Assembly (NCBI GenBank): GCA_024138025.1
Contig: JAMXBD010000722.1
Span: 372,001 to 436,000, forward strand
Origin: Combretum micranthum
Lineage: Eukaryota > Streptophyta > Magnoliopsida > Myrtales > Combretaceae
Direction: 5' to 3'
Length of the DNA: 64,000 bases
Positions within the stretch are counted from its first letter, which is position 1; every line of letters starts with the position of its first letter. Made by a program: the position numbers and the translations under genes. A model generated the notes under the pieces. That model was given only the letters and a program-made list of their open reading frames with translations. It was not told where the DNA came from and searched no databases. Below are positions 11,901 to 23,300 of this stretch, piece after piece.

Positions 11901-14102
11901 ATTTCTTATTTACTCATCATGTTCACATAACTTAACATGAGTTTAGTGTATGTTTCTTAGACTCATTGAGTTAAAGAAGCAATAATTTATTCATGTTTTG
12001 TTTTTGTTCATGTTCTATTCTTTTCTTTATGTTATTATGTTGTTATTGATTTCTAACCTAACTTATATAAGTATTATGTATATATATTTATTTAGAGCAT
12101 ATAAGCTCATTTGTTATTTATTTATTTTCAAGTCTTGCAATTTATTTATTTACTTGTTTTATGCAAATATTAAGACTAGTATTTTAGTCTTAGACTTGTC
12201 CATATCAAGTCAAACAATTTTATTTCTTTGCTTTTCTTTTTCTTTTGAGGACTAGTCTATTCTTAGTCCCGGGATACCTTGATGAATCTAAGGTTCCCAA
12301 TACTTGACTTTATTTTTTATGCTCTTATTTTATTTATCTTATTTTGTTGTTTTTATATTTCTCATAGTTATAAATTCTCATTCATACATGAATATGTTGT
12401 TATTGTCTCAACCATAATGAAAATGAGTTTTCTTAAGTAATAAAAATGAACTCTCTTTAAATAAAAAAAAATAAATAAATAAATTTTGTCACATAAGAAA
12501 TTATTTTTCCATACAGATTTAAAGGTTTTATCTTAACAAATATTTTTTTAAAAGTTAGATAAGTTTAGCTCAAGTTTTAGTAACAATATGTGATTTTACC
12601 AAGAAATACATAAAGTAAAGTTATCACAAATTCTCTTTTCAAAACCAATAAAATAATAAAAATTTCTTTAAACTTAATTCCTTGTTTTAACCAAAAGTTT
12701 TCTTAAACTCATTTGTCAAAATTTTCTACCAACACTCTAAAATACTAAAATCTAGACAAGTTTTACAAATTATTAAAGAATAACTTTTCTAAGGATGAGC
12801 CTTACTTAGGAAATAAAAATAATAAAATAACTTATAAACTTATTGATATTATTCTATTAAAGTGGATCTAACTTTAGAAAAACTTTAGAACATATAACCA
12901 TGAAATATTTAGGAAAAACTATGTTTTCCAAACCACTAGAAATAAAATTATGAGAAACTTAAAAGATGAAAATTTCTTTTTGAAAATTTAAATATTCTCA
13001 ATAACTAAGAATTAGAGTCAAGAAGGAAATACTCACTTATGATAATTTAGGAAATTTTTCAAAGCAAAACTAATTTCTTTTCAAGTGTTAAGCTTATCTC
13101 ACTTTCAAAGACACATTGTTTTACAAGATCATTGTTGAGACAACACCACTAAATTCATGCATATGGTTTGAGTCTATAAATATGTATTTAAAGGATTTTT
13201 CAACCATACAATTATCTATATTTTTGTACAAAATTTGGATGAAGAAAGTTTGAAAACTCTAGTTTTGAAATTCGTATCAAATCTGTTCGTTATTTCCGAG
13301 ACCAAATGAATTTTTGATAAAAATAACCTTAGAAATAGATAGATCTTTTCGAGTAGGTAGAAATCGATATATAATATGCGAAATTCCGAGTTAAAATGAG
13401 CAAGTTATGGCCATTTTAAATTGGAATTTCCATTCATACGATTTTTGACGAATTCAAATGAGAATTATAGATTGATAGATCTTGGAAAATACTCATGTCG
13501 GGTATTTCTTTTGGTTTAGGTGTCGAGGACGAAGATCTTCCCTTCCCAGAGGATTACTTCGACTCCTAGAAGAAAGCTATGGACGAGTGAGTTTCCTTTA
13601 CGCTTATGTATTCACGCATGTGCTTGTAGAATAGAGCACTAGATGTTAGGAAAAGATAAAATTGATATGCATGCGGGTTTCATGGGAATTATGTATGTGA
13701 TCGTTGTGTGCGATCAATGAACAATAAGTATATCGGAACCGATTTGTGATTAATATAATGTTTCATGTATGTATTGTTTGTGTGCAAATATTGTTTGATC
13801 GCTTTAAATGATTTAATGTCATTGAAATCCCATATAATAAATTGCTCATGCATATCACTTAGAATATCATTTCGAAATTTTGCTACTACTCCTCAGCGTG
13901 GGACCGGAAAGGTAAGCTACCTTGCTACAATCTTGAGAGTTAGGACGTTCGGGGAATACGGTCTCAAGGTGTAGCCGAGTCGGATCGATCGCTTTGGGTA
14001 AGGAAAGCCCGAGGACTAGTAGTACGGTTCGTTGGAACCCCAAGACGTGCGCAACTTTCAGGAGGTCATTCGGGACCCAGTTCAAAGCATTCCCTAACCT
14101 CC

Positions 14103-14150
14103 GATGGAGGGGTAAATCCATCAAACATACGAAACCGGATAGTCATATGT
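14103..14150 (+). other. LTR stem-loops I and II, E1 5' LTR
   Basis: Stem I GATGGA (14103-14108) with TCCATC (14117-14122). Stem II ACATACGA (14125-14132) with TCATATGT (14143-14150), one mismatch that is fully paired in the 3' LTR copy. Confidence 0.8.
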
Positions 14151-14678
14151 AATGTTTGATCATATGGTTGTTGCATTCATATGCTTGATTAATAAACTTG
14201 GTTGATTATTTGTTATGAGTACTTTTGCGTAAGGAATATCTCACTAAGCTAGTAATGCTTATACTCCTATAGACTTTTGACTTGCAGGATTATCTTTTTG
14301 CACCCGAGACCATCTTGACCCGGGTAGAATCTTTATTTTGAGAAGCTTTTGGAGGAATTTATTTGAAGTTTAGAATAGATTTCTTCTAAAATCTTCTAGC
14401 TTTTGTTAGCAAGACCATGTTATTATGAAATTATCGGGGGAATGCCCCTTAGAAGTTGTAAGACTTTTATTTCAATGAAATATATTAAGTGTTATTTTGC
14501 ATGTTCCGCTGCCAATGTCTTAAAATGCATTACTCCACCGGTCTCCCTTTGTTGTGAATGTACGCCTTGTACCGATATGGAAGCTTTCGAGTGACTGAGG
14601 TAGTCATTCTTAAGTTTTAATATTGCGTACGGCGGGCTGTCACGTTTAGGGTACCCGCTGGGGCGTGACAGTTTAAGT

Positions 14679-14690
14679 TGGTATCAGAGC
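14679..14690 (+). promoter_or_regulatory. Primer binding site, initiator tRNA-Met
   Basis: TGGTATCAGAGC, eight bases after the LTR end. This is the standard plant initiator-tRNA-Met primer site for minus-strand priming. E2 has the same site (60198-60209) with the same spacing. Confidence 0.95.
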
Positions 14691-15505
14691 ATCAAGATTA
14701 GGGAAAGAAACAGTAAGTTAGAAATAGAAGTCTTAAGAATAGGATAAGTTTAAGATTAAGCCATAAGAGTTTTAGGAAGAATCCTAGAATTATAGAAAGT
14801 GGGGTTTATGGGAAACAATGTTCTATGACCATACCTAAGATATGTAGTGGCCCTAGATTAATTGATACCCTTAAGAAAATAGGTAGATTTCCAAACGTTT
14901 TAAGCCTTAAGGAACACAACCCTCGTAAGTTATACCAGTGAGAAAAACAGAGTTAACTTGCTTTTGAAATAGAACTAAAAGAAAATACGTTTACGTAAAA
15001 GACTATACAACCAACCTTAGGTAACGTTGGAGAAAGACTCGTAAACGTCATCAACGGATCGAAGGTGAGAAGAAGGCGAAACCAACCCTGGATCCCCTCA
15101 AATCTCAAAAGGATCGAGAAAGAAGTAAGGAGCCATGATGAGAAGAATGCGTCGTTCACCCAAGACGCAACGCCTTAGTATTAAATCGCAACTAATTAAA
15201 AGATATAGTTAAGTTTTAATAAATAAAAGTAACCTAATGATTTCTTGATAATGAGATTCCTTTGTTTTTTTTTATTATATTATTCTCTTTTTGTGATTAA
15301 ATGCATGATTTTGATTTCTTACTTGTAATTTCTTTGAATTGTATTTGAATTTCATAATTTCTTATTATCAATCCCTATTTTGTCAATTTATTTCCTTAAG
15401 TTTTGTACCTTGATTTAAATTTTAGTCTTTATATTTGAGATTTCCGTGATTTCGTAAACGTTAGTATAGAGCGTAATAGAAACTAAAATCTAAACGATTA
15501 AACAG
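14691..15505 (+). other. E1 leader between PBS and gag, ending in T-rich intron-like stretch
   Basis: No convincing protein. From about 15229 (AAAA|GTAACC) to 15505 (TTAAACAG) the sequence is strongly T-rich and ends in a good 3' splice-like CAG immediately before the gag frame opens. E2 has a matching T-rich stretch at the same place ending in AAAACAG. An intron is plausible; the rest is unassigned. Confidence 0.45.
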
Positions 15506-16858
15506 CCGTCCAAGAAGACGTAGGAATAGAGAACAAAGAGATTCCAACAACGTACCAGCTGAACGAGGAGTACCCCGTAACCAACCGGAAGAATAACCCT
15601 GCTCCTGCCCCGAACCAGCAAAATGACTTTGCAGCTGCCATTGGACAGATGAACCAGTTATTAGCTATTTTGATTCAGCAACAAAATCAAAATAACCCAG
15701 CTCCTGCTCCACCTCAGAATGCTCCTGAAGCTACGGTAGAAGCACCCGGCGAACAGTCACATGCTGCCATTTCCACCACCACCACCGCCGAGATCACATC
15801 AAAACTTGCTCGCCAATTTCATCAAAAGTAATACCTACTTTGATGGAACCTTCGGAAAACCAGCTGAGGCCGAAGATTGGTTGGCCCAGATTGAGAGATC
15901 GTTTGATGGTTATGAAGTACCCCACCACTTAAGAGTCAGTTTTGGGACATTCATGTTGAAGTTCAATGCTCGCATATGGTGGGAGTCGAAGAAGCGAGAA
16001 TTGCCTGCTCCAGTTACGTGGGATATGTTTCGAGAAGAGTTCTTGGAGAACTACTTTCCAGGGAGCCTTAGAGTTCGGTACAGTGCTGAGTTCTTAATAT
16101 TACTCAGAAAGGGAGAACCATCGAGCAGTACGAAACCGATTCAGTCGCTTGTTGCAGTATGCTCCTGACTCCTATAAGCACAGCGAGGAGTTAAAGAGAC
16201 AAGTTTTCTTGAATGGGTTAGATGAAGACCTAAAGATTCGCTTGGTGGATTTGATGTTAGAAGTTTTAAGGGGCTAGTGGAAAAGGCTAGAATTATTGAA
16301 GAAGCCAAAAAGATGAAAACAAAAGCTCCGGAGAAGAAAGTGTTTGTGTTGGAAGGAAGCCATATGAAGGACCAAGTTCTGGGTTCAAAAATAAGAGGTT
16401 TAAGACCTTTGGAAGTTTCAAAGGAAGTGGAAGCAATCAGAGGAGGTGACCAAGGTAGATGTCACATGCTGGAAATGCCGAGGGAAGCATTATCCAAAGT
16501 CCTGCCCACAATTGCAAAACAAGTGCTTCTTTTGTGGCAGCCCGGATCATAAAATCTTGGAGTGTCCCAAGAAGAACACCAGTGTCTGCTATGTGTGCAA
16601 GCAGCCAGGGCACTTTGCAAATGAATGCCCAAAGAGGAAAAATGCTCTTGTGAGGTCATCCAACACCTCGGGAGGATCCGCCCTTGTCAGAACCAACAAT
16701 GGCAATGGAATGGGAACCGCTCTGGCACCTCGATGCATGGAATGAGAGTTTACAACCTGAGGGCCAGTGGATGTGCGAGGAAGCAGATGATGAGGAGGAA
16801 GGATGTGAGTTTGCTGCCTTGGAGGGAGACGAAGGCTATGATCATGGACTCGTTGCAG
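15506..16858 (+). pseudogene. gag: E1 gag (capsid and CCHC zinc knuckles), frameshifted
   Basis: Gag makes the virus-like particle and binds the element RNA. A basic, arginine-rich N-terminus opens at 15507 with no in-frame ATG upstream. A capsid domain follows (WLAQIERSF near 15879-15905, then WWESKK and FREEFLENYFPGSLR near 16028-16075). C-terminal zinc knuckles lie at 16467-16630: a first imperfect C-x2-C-x4-H motif, then two complete CCHC knuckles starting CFFCG and CYVCK. An in-frame TAA at 15594 and frame changes near 15800, 16105, 16265, 16440 and 16745 break it. The frame reaches base 16858, where an intron-like stretch starts; read through, it would meet TAG two bases later. E2 has a close homologue. 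Confidence 0.9.
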
Positions 16859-17008
16859 GTTAGCCTTAACCTTAAGCTTTCGTTTTGTTTATAGTATCTT
16901 TTTACGCTATAATCTGTCACAATAGAATCCCTATACCTCTTTAGCCTAAAGCTTTAGAAAAGTTAGATAAGTATAGTATGGTTAGTAACTAGTGCGTGTT
17001 AAACGCAG
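16859..17008 (+). other. Putative intron between gag and protease in E1
   Basis: A 150-base AT-rich stretch starting GTTAGCC after GCAG and ending ACGCAG. It has stops in the gag frame. Joining 16858 to 17009 puts the gag end in frame with protease in phase 1 and restores the short gag-protease linker seen in related elements. E2 gag has a donor-like G|GTAAGC at the homologous codon and phase. Confidence 0.6.
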
Positions 17009-17530
17009 GAAGTATACGAGTAGCTAACGAGACCGCTTATGCCTTGTTTGATACCGGAGCCACCCATTCGTTTATCACCCCCAACCTTGCTAAGAAGAGT
17101 GGATTACCTATAGTCACCACCGCTACCAGCTTCAAGATAAAGACACCCACGGGTAGTGTCGTAACCACCCAAGAGATGTTGAAGGAATGCCCTTTAGAGA
17201 TCCAAGGACACCATACGACAAGTGATTTGATCGTGTTGGAGATGAATAAGTATGAAGTAATTCTTGGAATGAGTTGGTTAACCCATGTTAAAGCCACGGT
17301 AGATTGTCGAGAGAAGGTGAATTTTAAGGATGTAAATGGGAAGGATATTGAGTTTAAAGGAGAATCCACGGTCGTAAGGAGGCAAGGATTAAGTTCGCTT
17401 GAGTTGGTGACGGATGAGGAGGAGATTGACCAACAAATCAATGCTATAGAAGAAGAAGGTGAAGGACCAAAGGTGGAGGATATACCCATAGTCAATGAGT
17501 TTCCTGACGTTTTTCCTAAGGAATTACCGG
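17009..17530 (+). pseudogene. pro: E1 aspartic protease and linker
   Basis: The retropepsin that processes Gag-Pol. The active-site triad D-T-G-A (DTGATHSF) has its aspartate codon at 17050-17052, preceded by the usual AYALF. A second conserved block, VILGMSWL, lies near 17257-17280. The frame is open from 17009 to about 17530, where the RT start ([10 protein letters not shown]) is lost by a frame change. Length and order match Ty3/gypsy proteases. This is one of the better preserved E1 domains. Confidence 0.92.
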
Positions 17531-18365
17531 ATTGCCACCAAAGAGGAGATCGATTTTGAGATTAGCTTGATGCCAAATACCGAGCCGATATCAAAAGCTC
17601 CATACCGCATGGCACCGGTAGAGTTAAAGGAACTCAAGAAGCAATTACAAGAGCTTCTGGATCAAGGATTTATACGCCCAAGTGTATCACCATGGGGAGC
17701 ACCAGTTTTGTTCGTTAAGAAGAAGGATGGATCCATGAGGTTATGTGTCGATTACCGGGAGTTGAATAAGGTTACAATCAAGAATAAGTATCCATTACCC
17801 CGGATTGATGATCTCTTTGATCAGTTGCAAGGAGCAGCGTGTTTTCACGCATCGACTTGAGTCTGGATACCATCAGTTAAGAGTAAGCGGAGGATGTACC
17901 AAAGACGCTTTTCGAACTCGATATGGACATTATGAGTTCTTAGTGATGTCTTTTGGATTGACAAATGCACCTGCCGCTTTCATGGACTTGATGAATCGAA
18001 TCTATAAGCCCTTGTTGGATAAGTGCGTTATAGTTTTCATCGACGACATTTTGGTCTACTCAACCACACGAGAGGAACATGAGGAACACCTCCGTATGGC
18101 GCTTCGGACGTTGAGAGAACATAAGTTGTATGCCAAATTGTCAAAGTGTGACTTTTGGTTGGATAAGATATCCTTTTTAGGACATGTTGTTTCAGGAAGT
18201 GGTATATCGGTTGATCCTGAAAAGATTAAAGCAGTGATGGAGTGGAAGCAACCGAAGACGGTAACAGAAGTAAGAAGCTTTCTTGGACTAGCTGGCTATT
18301 ATCGAAAGTTTGTAAAGAATTTCTCGACTATAGCCAAGCCGTTAACAACTTACTCAAAAGAATGA
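17495..18365 (+). pseudogene. pol: E1 reverse transcriptase, frameshifted
   Basis: RNA-dependent DNA polymerase of the element. Conserved blocks in order: [72 protein letters not shown] and the catalytic F-I-D-D box at 18036-18047 (phenylalanine instead of the common tyrosine; both aspartates present). FLGH and [11 protein letters not shown] follow. Frame breaks lie near 17535 and at 17845-17860; the second falls on the block holding the first catalytic aspartate. Another break near 18355 leads into RNase H. As written no full enzyme can be made. Confidence 0.94.
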
Positions 18366-18830
18366 GAAGTTCATCTGGACCGATAAAAGAGAAAGAGTTT
18401 CCAAGAGCTCAAGCAAAAGCTTGTATCCGCACCGATACTCGTTTTGCCAAACCCTGAGAAGCCTTACACGGTGCATAGCGACGCATCAAGAAATGGTCTT
18501 GGATGTGTGCTAATGCAAGAAGGAAAAGTGATTGCTTATGCTTCGCGACAGTTGAGACCGCATGAGCAAAATTATCCGACGCATGACTTGGAGCTAGCTG
18601 CCGTTGTTTTCGCACTCAAGATATGGAGGCATCACTTGTATGGACAAAGATGCGAAATATATACGGATCACAAAGCCTCAAGTATCTATTCACTCAGAAG
18701 GAGTTGAATATGAGCAACGGAGATGGTTAGAGCTTATAAAGGACTATGATCTTGGAATCAACTATTGTCCAGGAAAAGTTAATGCCGTCGCGGATGCCTT
18801 AAGTCGGAAGAATCATGAGGAAGTTGCCGC
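18366..18830 (+). pseudogene. pol: E1 RNase H, frameshifted
   Basis: Removes the RNA strand after first-strand synthesis. The catalytic residues can be seen: aspartate in [17 protein letters not shown] (codon 18480-18482), glutamate in [12 protein letters not shown], aspartate in YTDHK (about 18660), and the final aspartate in VADALSRK (about 18790-18810). Frame changes occur near 18365-18440 and near 18685. The RT-RNase H arrangement without a second RNase H is as expected for chromoviruses and contrasts with the Tat relic around it. Confidence 0.93.
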
Positions 18831-20160
18831 TTTGTTGACCGACCAAAAGGAGTTGGTAAGAGAATTCGAAAGGCTGAGTATCGAATTCATTGGAAAAGAT
18901 GTGGAGGTGGAAATATCTAGCTTGGTGATGGAACCAACCCTTGTGGAACGGATTAAAGAAGCTCAACGATATGATGAAGTCATAAGGATCAAACGGGAAG
19001 TGCAAGCAGAGAAGTATACTGATTTCATAGATGACGAGGATGTAGTGAGGATGAAGGGAAGGTTATGTGTGCCGGATGATGAGGATATGAGAAAGGAAAT
19101 CATGAGTGAAGCACATAACTCAGGATACACAGTACATCCGGGAGGAACTAAGATGTATCAAGATCTTAAGAGCCACTTTTGGTGGAATGGAATGAAACGG
19201 GATGTAGCTGATTATGTGATGAAGTGCCCAACTTGTCAACAAGTAAAGGTGGAACATCAAAGGCCGGGAGGATTGCTAAAGCCTTTGCCGATACCTGAGT
19301 GGAAGTGGGATCAAATCTCGATGGATTTCGTGTGTGGACTACCAAGGACATCGGCAGGTATGATGCCATATGGGTCGTGGTAGATCGTTTGACCAAATCG
19401 GCTCATTTCATACCAATCAACATGACGTACTCGATGGACAAGCTAGCCAAGCTTTACATAAGGAAATAGTACGTTTACATGGAGTACCTGCCGGGATTGT
19501 GTCAGATCGAGATCCCAGATTCGTATCAAGTTTTGGACGAGTTTACAAAGTTATGGGGACAAAGTTGCACTTTAGCACAGCTTATCACCCCCAAACCGAT
19601 GGACAATCGGAACGGACGATCCAAACCTTGGAAGACATGTTGCGTGCTTGTGTTATGGAATTCAAAGGAAGCTGGGATGCTCATTTGCCGCTCATAGAGT
19701 TTGCCTACAACAACAGCTACCACCATACAAATGCCGCCATATGAAGCTTTGTACGGACGACGCTGTAGATCGCCTCTGTTTTGGGATGATGTAGAAAAGC
19801 TTGCTATTGGACCAGATTTGGTACAAGATGCAGCAGACAAAGTAAGGATAATCCGACAGCGAATGAAAGAGGCCCAAGATAGACAGAAAAGCTGGGCAGA
19901 TCAGAAAAGGCGAGTTCTCGAATTTCAAGTGGGAGACCATGTATACTTAAAGATAAATCCAATCAAGAGTATACATCGGGTACGCTCACAAGGAAAGTTG
20001 AGCCCACGGTACATTGGACCTTTTGAAGTGCTTGAACGAGTGGGAGATCTAGCCTATCGCCTAGCCTTGCCGCCAAACCTGTCAGGTGTACACAACGTGT
20101 TTCATGTATCGGTCTTGCGCAAGCATGGCAGATCCAGACGAGTAGTAGAGTTGGAGAGTG
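18831..20160 (+). pseudogene. pol: E1 integrase with GPF motif, frameshifted
   Basis: Inserts the cDNA into the genome. The zinc-binding HHCC region has histidines at 19112 and 19135 and cysteines at 19225 and 19234. The core acidic residues are D at 19324, D at 19505 (in SDRDPRF) and E at 19610 (in HPQTDGQSE). I count 34 residues between the last two, one fewer than the usual 35. The GPF block (RYIGPFEVLERVGDLAYRL) lies near 20005-20065, followed by GVHNVFHVSVLR. Frame breaks near 19355 and 19735 separate the parts. The C-terminal motifs are typical of Tekay/Del chromoviruses. Confidence 0.93.
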
Positions 20161-20366
20161 TTGCTAAAGGAGAACCTCACTTATGAGGAACACCCGGTAC
20201 AGATTTTGGATAGAAAAGTCCAAAAGCTTCGGAACAAGAGATCAAATATGTCAAAGTCCTCTGGAGGAATCACACCCATGAGGAGGCAACTTGGGAAGCC
20301 GAGGATGAGATCCGACGCAAATATCCGAATCTTTTTGAGGAATCAGGTACGATAGCCAAGTTTTGA
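20161..20366 (+). pseudogene. E1 chromodomain-like C-terminus
   Basis: After LTYEEHPVQILDRK comes a frame change near 20225; in the alternative frame there is a VKVLWRNH block, EEATWE and a Y-PNLF end, stopping at 20364-20366. This is the layout of the degenerate chromodomain of Tekay/Del elements, which targets insertion to heterochromatin. It agrees with the pattern here, where insertions land in older elements. Confidence 0.75.
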
Positions 20367-20380
20367 GGACAAAACTTTCT

Positions 20381-20395
20381 TTAAGGAGGGTAGGT
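20381..20395 (+). promoter_or_regulatory. Polypurine tract of E1
   Basis: AAGGAGGGTAGG directly before the 3' LTR, the plus-strand primer. E2 has the matching AAGGGGTGTAGG (complement at 50609-50622). Confidence 0.9.
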
Positions 20396-23300
20396 TGTAA
20401 GCCCCTAGATTTTTCGATAATATTAGTAAACCCTAAGAACCGGAAGTTGAAACGAAACCCAAAATTAACCTAGTTCTATGTTTAGTCTAGTGAATCTAGA
20501 TCCGGCAATCCCGTGTTCTTAAACCCTAGAAAACGAAATTGAAATAATTGTGGAATATGGTTCGTAATAATATAGGGAAGCCTAAAAATATCAGATTGAA
20601 TTTTTCTAGTGTCTTTCGGATCCGATCGGGATCAGTTTTCAAAAACCGTGCCCCGGAGCACCGGATAGCAAAAATATTCCGACAACACCAATAGATTCGT
20701 AAAAATATAAGGTTTTCAAAAATATCAGTTTTAGAATTTTTCGGTATCTAAAAATAACAGATATAGGCCTTTTACGCGTATTTTCTTTACTACCGGTATT
20801 TTAATTGTCTAGTCTACTATTCATAGTACTTTTCTACTATTCATTACTATTCATTATCTCTACTTTTTCTTACACTCTATTCTTACACTCTACCACCTAT
20901 ACCTTACAATTTACCTTCCCCATACAACTTTAATCACATCACACTTTACACATTACTTCTTTAATCACATCAATTTTATTTTCTTTTTCAAATTATTTAA
21001 TTACATCTAATTTCCACTCCCAAAAATCTATAAATACCCCCTTCCTCTTCCATTCTTTCACACAAAAAATTCATACCAAAACTCTCCAAAATCACTCCAC
21101 AAAATTCTCTCCCAAAATCTCTCTTAAGTTCTCTCTTCCTTAGAAAATCCATTCCCACATAATATTACAACCATTCTTTTCTTCTTCAACCAACACATAA
21201 ACTTTAGGTAAAAATTTCTTATTTACTCATCATGTTCATATAACTTAACATGAGTTTAGTGTATGTTTCTTAGACTCATTGAGTTAAAGAAGCAACAATT
21301 TATTCATGTTTTGTTTTTGTTCATGTTCTATTCTTTTCTTTATGTTATTATGTTGTTATTGATTTCTAACCTAACTTATATAAGTATTATGTATATATAT
21401 TTATTTAGAGCATATAAGCTCACTTGTTATTTATTTATTTTCAAGTCTTGCAATTTATTTATTTACTTGTTTTATGCAAATATTAAGACTAGTTTTCTAG
21501 TCTTAGACTTGTCCATATCAAGTCAAAAATTTTATTTCTTTGCTTTTCTTTTCTTTGAGGACTAGTCTATTCTTAGTCCCGGGATACCTTGATGAAGCTA
21601 AGGTTCCCAATACTTGACTTTTTTTATGCTCTTATTTTATTTATCTTATTATGTTGTTTTTATATTTTCATAGTTTTAAATCTCATTCATACATGAATAT
21701 GTTGTTATTGTCTCAACCATAATGAAAATGAGTTTTCTTAAGTAATAAAAATGAACTCTCTTTAAAAAAAAAATAAATAAATAAATTTTGTCACATAAGA
21801 AATTATTTTTCCATACAGATTTAAAGGTTTTATCTTAACAAATTTTTTTAAAGTTAGATAAGTTTAGCTCAAGTTTTAGTAACAATATGTGATTTTACCA
21901 AGAAATACATAAAGTAAAGTTATCACAAATTCTCTTTTCAAAACCAATAAAATAAGAAAATTTCTTTAAACTTAATTCCTTGTTTTAACCAAAAGTTTTC
22001 TTAAACTCATTTGTCAAAATTTTCTACCAACACTCTAAAATACTAAAATCTAGACAAGTTTTACAAATTATTAAAGAATAACTTTTCTAAGGATGAGCCT
22101 TACTTAGGAAATAAAAATAATAAAATAACTTATAAACTTATTGATATTATTCTATTAAAGTGGATCTAACTTTAGAAAAACTTTAGAACATATAACCATG
22201 AAATATTTAGGAAAAACTATGTTTTCCAAACCACTAGAAATAAAATTATGAGAAACTTAAAAGATGAAAATTTCTTTTTGAAAATTTAAATATTCTCAAT
22301 AACTAAGAATTAGAGTCAAAGAAGGAAATACTCACTTATGATAATTTAGGAAATTTTTCAAAGCAAAACTAATTTCTTTTCAAGTGTTAAGCTTATCTCA
22401 CTTTCAAAGACACATTGTTTTACAAGATCATGTTGAGACAACACCACTAAATTCATGCATATGGTTTGAGTCTATAAATATGTATTTAAAGGATTTTTCA
22501 ACCATACAATATATCTATATTTTTGTACAAAAGTTTTGGATGAAGAAAGTTTGAAAACTCTAGTTTTGAAATTCGTATCAAATCTGTTCGTTATTTTCCG
22601 AGACCCAAATGAATTCTTTTGATAAAAATAATCTTAGAAATAGATAGATCTTTTCGAGTAGGTAGAAATCGATATATAATATGCGAAATTCCGAGTTAAA
22701 ATGAGCAAGTTATGGCCATTTTAAATTGGGATTTCCATTCATACGATTTTTGACGAATTCAATAAGATAGAATTATAGAAATTGAATAGATCTTGGACAA
22801 AATACTCATGTCGGGTATTTCTTTTGGTTTAGGTGTCGAGGACGAAGATCTTCCCTTCCTAGAGGATTACTTCGACTCCTAGAAGAAAGCTATGGACGAG
22901 TGAGTTTCCTTTACGTTTACGTATTCACACATGTGCTTGTAGAATAGAGCACTAGATGTTAGGAAAAGATAAAATTGATATGCATGCGGGTTGTCATGGG
23001 AATTATGTATGTGAATCATTGTGTGCGATCAATGAACAATAAGTATATCGGAACACGATTTGTGATTAATATAAACGCTTTCATGTATGTATTGCCTTGT
23101 ATGCAAATATTGCTTGATCGCTTTAAATGATTTAATGTCATATTGAAATCCCCATATAATAAATTGCTCATGCATTTCACTTAGAATATCATTTCGAAAT
23201 TTTGCTACTACTCCTCAGCGTGGGACCGGAAAGGTAAGCTACCTTGCTACAATCTTGAGAGTTAGGACGTTCGGGGAATACGGTCTTAAGGTGTAGCCGA

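Larger units (their letters stand above)
11072..14670 (+). repeat. E1 5' LTR
   Basis: 3599 bases, TGTAAGCCCC to GGGGCGTGACA. Landmarks in order: TATA box 11710-11717, an ATG-free leader, donor-like AG|GTAAAA with GT at 11895-11896, hairpins AAGACTA/TAGTCTT (12172-12191) and GGACTA/TAGTCC (12249-12269), the TTAAAATGG palindrome box near 13395-13425, stem-loops I and II (14103-14150), and a GGGGAATGCCCC hairpin near 14438. Unlike its relatives it has no tandem cassette; that position holds a more GC-rich stretch (about 13890-14100). Confidence 0.97.

Noticed and set aside
13867..14124. Minus-strand frame repeated in both E1 LTRs (also 23189-23626)
   Set aside because: It runs antisense in a GC-richer part of the LTR and resembles no known protein; repetition only reflects LTR identity.
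17037..17495. 152-codon minus-strand frame over the protease
   Set aside because: It is the shadow of the protease frame on the other strand.
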